This document shows, piece after piece, positions 23,307 through 28,284 of a stretch of DNA of 28,284 nt. The position numbers and the translations under genes were made by a program. The notes under the pieces are model-generated. The model saw only the letters and a list, made by a program, of their open reading frames with translations, had not been told where the DNA came from and did no database searches. Position 1 is the first letter of the stretch; the number at the start of each line of letters is the position of its first letter. The stretch is from an uncultured Alphaproteobacteria bacterium (GTDB taxonomy: Bacteria; Pseudomonadota; Alphaproteobacteria; RF32; CAG-239), in the NCBI GenBank assembly GCA_934255405.1, contig CAKQNT010000016.1, positions 1 to 28,284 of the forward strand, written 5' to 3'.

Positions 23307-23984
23307 ATGGCACCAATGGTCAAAAAAAAGCCGGAAGCCCCCCATCACGAAGAACACGCCGACGAAACCTGGCTTATTCCCTATTCAGACCTGCTGACTT
23401 TGTTGCTGGCACTGTTTATTGTGCTGTTTGCCTCCTCCAGCCTTGACAAGAACAAAGCCGCACAAATTCAATACGCTTTGGCCGCCGCCTTCAGTAACGC
23501 CACGGCAGATCCCTTGAGCGGCACCATTATCAATTTTTTGAACGACGCTCAAGACATGAGCCTTGAAGAAGATGGCGTAATTATCTCCTCCGACGCCCAA
23601 GGCGCAACGCTCGAAATGACCACTATCAATTTATTTGATAAAGGCAGCGTTAACATTAAGCCTGAAGCCATGCCTACCATCAAAAAGATTACACGGTTGC
23701 TAGATTCCAACAAATATCGTCGTTTTCGTATCGCCGTAGAAGGACACACCGATGATACCAACGAATCCATGATTGCCGAACTGCCTTCCAACTGGGAGCT
23801 CTCTGCCGCCCGCGCCGGAGCAGTGGTTCGCATCATGATTAACAACGGCATGGAAAGCAGCCGCTTTAAGGCCATCGGGCTGGCGGGAATTTCTCCGGCC
23901 TACCCCAACCTTAACCCTTATGGTGAGCCGATTCCCGAAAACCGGATTAAGAACCGCCGCGTAATCATCAGAATTGAATTTTAA
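23307..23984 (+). CDS. motB: Flagellar motor stator protein MotB
   Basis: MotB anchors the stator to peptidoglycan and carries the proton-accepting aspartate. Residues 1-21 are cytoplasmic and charged. WLIPYSDLLTLLLALFIVLF (22-41) is the single membrane helix, with the essential Asp at position 28. A short linker leads to an OmpA-like peptidoglycan-binding domain (about 100-225) with VEGHTDD, LPSNWELSAARAGAVVR and NRRVIIRIEF. At 225 residues it is shorter than typical MotB (260-310), mainly in the linker. AAGGAG precedes the ATG. It is co-transcribed with motA, and terC follows 20 bases later. Confidence 0.93.
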   Translation: MAPMVKKKPEAPHHEEHADETWLIPYSDLLTLLLALFIVLFASSSLDKNKAAQIQYALAAAFSNATADPLSGTIINFLNDAQDMSLEEDGVIISSDAQGATLEMTTINLFDKGSVNIKPEAMPTIKKITRLLDSNKYRRFRIAVEGHTDDTNESMIAELPSNWELSAARAGAVVRIMINNGMESSRFKAIGLAGISPAYPNLNPYGEPIPENRIKNRRVIIRIEF

Positions 23985-24004
23985 CGTATATTTTGGTATA
24001 AAAA

Positions 24005-24964
24005 ATGAATTTACTAAGCCTTGTGTCACAGCCTCACGCTGTTATGTCCACTACTTGGATGTGGATAATTTTTGGAATCATCGTTGTTGCTTTGCTTTAT
24101 CTGGACTTGTTTGTGTTTCACCGCCACGCCGAAGAGCCAAAAATTAAAGATACTTTAGGTGCCTGTATTTTCTATGTGCTGATTGCGCTGGTCTTTGGCT
24201 TTTTTGTAATTTATGAACGAGGACTGGAAAACGGCCTTCTCTACTACACCGGATTTTTGGTTGAAAAAAGCTTATCGCTAGACAATATCTTTGTAATGTC
24301 CGTAATATTCTCTAGTTTAGGCATTGCACGCAAATACCAACACCGTGTTCTGTTTTGGGGCATTCTCGGCGCCATCGTTATGCGCGGAATCCTAATCGGC
24401 GTTGGTGATGCTTTGGTCATTAAATTTCACTGGGTACTCTACATCTTCTCTGCATTTCTGATTTATACCGGTATCAAAATGGCTCTTCATCAAGAAGACG
24501 AAAATTCCGATATTCACGAAAGCAAGCTTTACAAAGTTTTAAGCCGTTTTTTCCATGTTACAAAAGAGATACGCGGTGAGCACTTCTTTGTCAAAGAAGG
24601 CGGCAAACACTATATTACACCTTTGTTTTTTGCCCTCTTGATAATCGAAACCATGGATGTGATTTTTGCCTTTGACAGCATTCCCGCCATCTTTCTGATT
24701 ACCCAAGATGTGTTTGTCATTTATACCAGTAATATTTTTGCCATTTTGGGGCTTCGAGCATTATATTTCTTGCTAGCGGCGGCAGTAAACCAATTTACCT
24801 GTCTCAAACCTGCGCTCTCTATTATCCTGATATTTATCGGTTGCAAGATTTTTCTTCCTTACATCGGGCTGGAAATCAGCGCCATGCAATCGCTATGTGT
24901 AACTCTGGGGCTTATATCCGGCGGAATTATTCTCTCTCTATACAAACCGTCTTCAAAAGCCTAA
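24005..24964 (+). CDS. TerC/Alx-family integral membrane protein
   Basis: The 319-residue protein has seven or more membrane segments and the TerC family hallmarks. SLSLDNIFVMSVIF carries the conserved acidic residue, and IIETMDVIFAFDSIPAIFLI is the matching second motif. The sequence from WMWIIFGIIVVALLYLDLFV resembles E. coli Alx in length and pattern. Members are linked to manganese export or to metal loading of secreted proteins. No yybP-ykoY-type manganese riboswitch fits in the 20-bp gap after motB, so it is probably read through from the motA promoter. Neither ATG 24005 nor ATG 24044 has a clear ribosome site. Confidence 0.88.
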   Translation: MNLLSLVSQPHAVMSTTWMWIIFGIIVVALLYLDLFVFHRHAEEPKIKDTLGACIFYVLIALVFGFFVIYERGLENGLLYYTGFLVEKSLSLDNIFVMSVIFSSLGIARKYQHRVLFWGILGAIVMRGILIGVGDALVIKFHWVLYIFSAFLIYTGIKMALHQEDENSDIHESKLYKVLSRFFHVTKEIRGEHFFVKEGGKHYITPLFFALLIIETMDVIFAFDSIPAIFLITQDVFVIYTSNIFAILGLRALYFLLAAAVNQFTCLKPALSIILIFIGCKIFLPYIGLEISAMQSLCVTLGLISGGIILSLYKPSSKA

Positions 24965-24970
24965 AAACCG

Positions 24971-24996
24971 AAAAGCCTCCGCCATGGAGGCTTTTT
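24971..24996 (+). terminator. Terminator of the motA-motB-terC operon
   Basis: The stem AAAAGCCTCC / GGAGGCTTTT with a 5-base loop is followed by further T. The stem core matches the uvrD terminator. Confidence 0.88.
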
Positions 24997-25078
24997 CTTG
25001 GTGGCAATTCCTAAATTATAATTTACTATATTTTTGCTTGTGGTATCAATAGATAAAATATCCTTTGGAGATTCTGCC

Positions 25079-26233
25079 ATGAACTCAGCTATCTGTCTGC
25101 ACAACGCCACAATTCTTACCGGTCTAAGCATAATGAAGAAGTGCGCCGTATATATCAAAGGCGACCACATTGCCGACGTCTATAACGAAGAGCGTTTCAA
25201 ACAAAAAAAATTTGGCTCTCACGTAAATATTATAGATGTTAAAGGCGCTTATATTTTACCTGGGTTTATTGATACGCACATTCACGGTATTGGCGGAGCC
25301 GGCGCAGATGATGCTGACTATAAGTCAATCTTAAAAATGTCTGAAGTTCTGGCTCGTTATGGCGTCACCTCTTTTATCCCAACCTGCTGCGCCGCCCCCA
25401 AAGATGAACTAATCAAAAGAATCAAGGCAATAGTCAAAGCCATGGGCAAAGAAAAAGGCGCGCGCATTTTGGGCATTCATTTGGAAGGTCCCTTTTTGTC
25501 GCCGGAAAGAATAGGGGCTCAAGCCCTCAACGGTATCAGCCCTGTTGACATTAAACTACTGGACGCACTATGGAAAGCCTCCAAAGGCAAAATCATCAAT
25601 ATGACCGTGGCACCGGAACTAAAAAATATGCGAGAACTGGCTCTCTACGCGCTGGAAAAAGGCATCATACTACAAGCCGGACACACCAACGCCACCTACA
25701 ACCAGATGATAGAAGGTATGCAAGCCGGAATTATGCACGTAACGCACCTATTTGACGCCATGCGCCCTCTGCATCACCGAGAACCCGGAGTTGTCGGCGC
25801 CGCGCTTATTCATCCGGAGCTCTCTTGCGAAATCATCGCCGATGGCGTGCACGTTAATCCTGATCTGATTCAGTTATTACTCAAGAGCAAGCCGTTGAGC
25901 CAAATTGTAATGATTACCGATGCTCTGCCGCCGGCCAAAACCATTTTACCGCAAGATTCGGAACTTTATCTGGACAAGGTGTTTTATCGCAAAAAAGATC
26001 ATGTTATAAACGGCTCTGCCATTTCAATGCTGGACGGTTTCAGAAATGTAGTATCTTACGGTGTGCCAATAGAAAAAGTCGCCCGCATGGCCTGCACCAA
26101 TCCGGCACAGATTATGCAACAAACCAAAATCGGAATGCTTTTACCCAACAAAAAAGCAGATATTATTGTCCTTGATCAAGACTTAAACCTGCTTCACACC
26201 ATTATTGACGGCAAATTTATAGAGGAGAAATAA
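25079..26233 (+). CDS. nagA: N-acetylglucosamine-6-phosphate deacetylase
   Basis: NagA converts GlcNAc-6-phosphate to glucosamine-6-phosphate in the cytoplasm. Numbered from this start (384 residues), the amidohydrolase metal site is H67 and H69 (DTHIHG), E136 (HLEGPFLSPE), H202 (AGHTNAT) and H223 (THLFDAMRPLHHREPG), with the catalytic Asp at 281 (ITDALPPA). The frame is open further upstream, but ATG 25079 has GGAG eight bases before it and matches the family N-terminus (CLHNATILTG), so I prefer it to the TTG at 25034. A TATAAT lies at 25017-25022. nagB starts two bases after the stop, with its AGGAG overlapping the end of nagA. Confidence 0.95.
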   Translation: MNSAICLHNATILTGLSIMKKCAVYIKGDHIADVYNEERFKQKKFGSHVNIIDVKGAYILPGFIDTHIHGIGGAGADDADYKSILKMSEVLARYGVTSFIPTCCAAPKDELIKRIKAIVKAMGKEKGARILGIHLEGPFLSPERIGAQALNGISPVDIKLLDALWKASKGKIINMTVAPELKNMRELALYALEKGIILQAGHTNATYNQMIEGMQAGIMHVTHLFDAMRPLHHREPGVVGAALIHPELSCEIIADGVHVNPDLIQLLLKSKPLSQIVMITDALPPAKTILPQDSELYLDKVFYRKKDHVINGSAISMLDGFRNVVSYGVPIEKVARMACTNPAQIMQQTKIGMLLPNKKADIIVLDQDLNLLHTIIDGKFIEEK

Positions 26234-26235
26234 AA

Positions 26236-27039
26236 ATGCGCCTGATTATTAAAGATAACTACGATGACTGCTCCGTATGGGCCGCCAATTATGTTGCATA
26301 TCGTATCAAATCTTTTCGTCCCACGGCCAAAAAGCCCTTTGTGCTGGGGCTTTGCACCGGTTCAACCCCGCTCGGTATGTATGCCGAACTTATCAAAATG
26401 TATAAAGCCGGCAGGATCTCTTTTGAAAATGTTGTCACCTTTAATATGGACGAATATATCGGCTTAGGCCCCAAAGATCCGCAGAGTTACCACTATTTTA
26501 TGCAGGAAAATTTCTTTAAACACGTAAACATTCCGCAAGCCAATATTCACTTGTTGAACGGACTTACCAAAGACTATACCAAAGAATGTTCCCAATACGA
26601 AAATATGATTAAATCATACGGCAAAGTTAACCTCTTCATCGGCGGTGTTGGCTCTGACGGACATATTGCCTTTAATGAGCCGGGGTCTTCCTTAAGCTCC
26701 CGCACCCGCGTTAAAACTCTCACCTCAGAAACCATTGCGGCCAATTCCCGTTTCTTTGACAACGACAAATCCAAGGTTCCGACCAATGTTCTAACTGTCG
26801 GAATTGGAACAATTACAGATGCCGAAGAAGTTATGATTATCGCCAGCGGCGACAAAAAAGCCCGTGCCATTCACCACGCGGTTGAGGGCAGCATTAATCA
26901 CATGTGGCCAATCAGCATACTGCAAATGCACGAACACGCCGTCATTATCTGCGATGAACCTGCTACAAATGAGCTCAAATCTGACACTGTTCGCTACTTT
27001 AAGGACATTGAGCAACAGCTTCGTCCCAAAACAAAATAA
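26236..27039 (+). CDS. nagB: Glucosamine-6-phosphate deaminase
   Basis: NagB turns glucosamine-6-phosphate into fructose-6-phosphate and ammonia, feeding glycolysis. The 267 residues align end to end with the E. coli enzyme (266). The phosphate loop is LCTGSTPLGMY (39-49). Catalytic residues keep the E. coli numbering: D72 (FNMDEY), D141, H143 and E148 (GGVGSDGHIAFNEPGSS). VEGSINHMW and ICDEPAT, typical of the allosteric hexameric class, are present. The AGGAG site lies at the end of nagA, so the pair is translationally coupled. No glucosamine transporter or NagC-like regulator is visible nearby. Confidence 0.96.
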   Translation: MRLIIKDNYDDCSVWAANYVAYRIKSFRPTAKKPFVLGLCTGSTPLGMYAELIKMYKAGRISFENVVTFNMDEYIGLGPKDPQSYHYFMQENFFKHVNIPQANIHLLNGLTKDYTKECSQYENMIKSYGKVNLFIGGVGSDGHIAFNEPGSSLSSRTRVKTLTSETIAANSRFFDNDKSKVPTNVLTVGIGTITDAEEVMIIASGDKKARAIHHAVEGSINHMWPISILQMHEHAVIICDEPATNELKSDTVRYFKDIEQQLRPKTK

Positions 27040-27043
27040 AATT

Positions 27044-27072
27044 TTGACAAATTAGCAAGTTAGCATTAGACT
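27044..27072 (+). promoter_or_regulatory. Predicted promoter of the H1-tailed membrane protein
   Basis: A perfect TTGACA (27044-27049), a 17-base spacer and TAGACT (27067-27072) lie after nagB. A leader of about 40 bases carries GAGAGG seven bases before the ATG. Confidence 0.65.
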
Positions 27073-27120
27073 ATATGCATCTTTAGGCAAAACACCTTAT
27101 TTTATAATAGAGAGGTTGCA

Positions 27121-28002
27121 ATGTTAAAACTTATCCGCGACTCATATAAATTGTATTTTCGCAGCTTTCCATTTATGTTTTTGTATGCAATTCCCTTGTT
27201 GCTGCTTACTATATTAAATGTATACTGCAACAATATTTTTACCTTTAACAACGGATTTATATATTTTTCTTATGCTGCCGCGCTGGTATTGCCCTTTGTC
27301 AGTGCCGCAACCGATATCAGCATTTATCGCCGGCTGTTTGGTTATAAGGTCATTAATCCGCTGAGTAGCCTGCGCGCATTTGTATTATACCTGCTGGCTC
27401 AAATCGGCATCGGTTTGGTTGGAACCGCCCCGATATTTTTATTCAACTACCTGCTGGTAATCGCCGGAGTTTCCGCCTTCTGGAGTCTGACTTTGGCAGT
27501 TTTGATAAACATCTTTGTTGGTTTTCTGTTTATGGCACGTTTTAATATCGTATTGCCTTTGATAATCCAAAACAGAATCCCCTCTCTGCACGACTTTTTG
27601 AGTTACACCAAACGTCCGCTCAAGTTTTGGTTGACAATTGCAACAACGGTTTATTTGCCCTATGTTGTCATCAACTATCTTTCTGCATCGTTAGAAGCGG
27701 TCAACACTGCTCTCACCAACCTGTTTATGCTTCTGTTTATATGCTTTAACATAACTTATATAAACCAGAATCGCCCAAGCCCGATTACCTATCATCATGA
27801 TAAAGATGATGATGAAGAAGATACTTCGGCTATGACTCCGGTACCGGCGGTAAAAACCGCCCCCAAAAAGGCTGAAACAACTAAACCGGCTGCCCCCAAA
27901 AAAGCACCGGCCCAAAAACCTGCCGCCGTCAAAAAGCCGACAGCTAAAAAGGCGCCCAAAAAATCTGCGCCCAAATTAAAGCCTGTCATGGCTAAAGTCT
28001 AA
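27121..28002 (+). CDS. Multi-pass membrane protein with a Lys/Ala/Pro-rich C-terminal tail
   Basis: Not recognised as a named family. Residues 15-215 hold about six hydrophobic segments with few charges. A short acidic patch, DKDDDEED (227-234), follows, and then a tail of about 55 residues (239-293) with 16 lysines and many alanines and prolines, with PKKAPA- and KKPTAKKAPKK-like patterns. Such tails resemble bacterial histone-H1-like proteins and can bind nucleic acid or other polyanions. If the topology is six helices, both ends are cytoplasmic, which would hold the tail near DNA, RNA or ribosomes; this is inference. It is a single-gene unit with its own promoter, a GAGAGG ribosome site and a strong terminator. 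A low-complexity tail with no function is the alternative. Confidence 0.8.
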   Translation: MLKLIRDSYKLYFRSFPFMFLYAIPLLLLTILNVYCNNIFTFNNGFIYFSYAAALVLPFVSAATDISIYRRLFGYKVINPLSSLRAFVLYLLAQIGIGLVGTAPIFLFNYLLVIAGVSAFWSLTLAVLINIFVGFLFMARFNIVLPLIIQNRIPSLHDFLSYTKRPLKFWLTIATTVYLPYVVINYLSASLEAVNTALTNLFMLLFICFNITYINQNRPSPITYHHDKDDDEEDTSAMTPVPAVKTAPKKAETTKPAAPKKAPAQKPAAVKKPTAKKAPKKSAPKLKPVMAKV

Positions 28003-28023
28003 ACACTGACAAACCGAAAAACC

Positions 28024-28062
28024 AAAGCTGAAAATTCAGAAATGAATTTTCAGCTTTTTTTT
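28024..28062 (+). terminator. Terminator of the membrane protein gene
   Basis: The perfect 15-bp stem AAAGCTGAAAATTCA / TGAATTTTCAGCTTT with loop GAAA runs into eight T. Confidence 0.95.
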
Positions 28063-28080
28063 GCACAATCTCAAGCAAGC

Positions 28081-28284
28081 TCGGATAGCGTGCGTGAATA
28101 ATAAGATTTTAGGGTGGCGAAAGCGGAGTGTACATAGTAGTACATGAGCATTTCGACAACCCGACAAATCTGTATTAGTCACCAGCTAGACGAGCTTGCC
28201 TATCGCAAGGTTGGATAGTGGATTTTATAGAGTGATTTGAAAGGCGGCGACACCGGAGTTTACAAAAGGGTAAATGAGGATGTC
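28081..28284 (+). repeat. 130-bp-period tandem repeat, one and a half units, cut by the window end
   Basis: The units start TCGGATAG at 28081 and TTGGATAG at 28211, with GGCGA ending at 28120 and 28250, so the period is exactly 130. The core hairpins are TGTAC-ATAGTA-GTACA (28129-28144) and TTTAC-AAAAGG-GTAAA (28259-28274). A second hairpin, CTTGC-CTATC-GCAAG, lies near 28195-28209. No coding frame is supported here. Position 1 of the window holds a third core. Confidence 0.8.

Noticed and set aside
23985..24004. Manganese (yybP-ykoY) riboswitch before terC
   Set aside because: The gap after motB is only 20 bp, too short for the element.
28081..28284. CRISPR array
   Set aside because: The period is 130 bp, the units differ throughout, and there are no short identical repeats with unique spacers or cas genes.

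Overview
The window looks like chromosome from a moderately low-GC (mid-40s %, by eye) alphaproteobacterium, possibly an uncultured host-associated lineage; the lineage is an inference. The cell is a diderm, shown by lipoboxes, SPOR, NagZ and MotB. The main reasons for Alphaproteobacteria are the divergent priA/xerC pair, rnr close to rpmG, an alphaproteobacterial-type L33, and SPOR gene, M50 protease and nagZ in a row after dgt. Promoters of the TTGACA-N16/17-TATAAT type and GGAG-like Shine-Dalgarno sites are common. Most of the window is dense, ordinary housekeeping DNA.

Left part (1-7499): a truncated dispersed repeat, priA (-), xerC (+), rpmG (-), and a tight minus-strand operon xth -> rnr -> S41 peptidase (4-nt and 25-nt overlaps) acting on DNA repair, RNA decay and periplasmic proteolysis. 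The S41 peptidase has its Ser/Lys/Gln catalytic residues but no visible PDZ domain.

Envelope block (7548-11631, +): dgt, a SPOR-domain membrane protein, an M50 site-2-type protease, nagZ and a 58-residue TatA-shaped membrane protein, ending at a strong terminator. Two unrecognised small genes follow, converging on each other.

MoxR block (12527-16421, -): TPR protein -> MoxR AAA+ ATPase -> DUF58 protein, then a second TPR protein with its own promoter. uvrD/pcrA is divergent from this block. It is followed by a small cysteine-containing lipoprotein, a thioredoxin-like lipoprotein coupled to a regulator made of two fused ArsR-type domains, and an unrecognised cysteine-rich 199-residue protein.

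Region 20957-21890 has no convincing protein gene. It holds an elongator-type tRNA with a CAU anticodon, whose 3' end and terminator are duplicated downstream inside a palindrome-rich repeat.

Right part (22037-28284, +): a secreted YgiW/YdeI-type OB-fold protein, motA-motB-terC, nagA-nagB, and a multi-pass membrane protein with a histone-H1-like Lys/Ala/Pro tail. The window ends in a 130-bp tandem repeat whose core hairpin also occurs at position 1, with compensatory base changes. NagZ with NagA/NagB suggests peptidoglycan amino-sugar recycling. No CRISPR array, complete insertion sequence, phage module or recognised defence system is visible. The most unusual items are the two repeat families, the double-ArsR/thioredoxin pair, the PDZ-less peptidase and the TPR-flanked MoxR-DUF58 unit.
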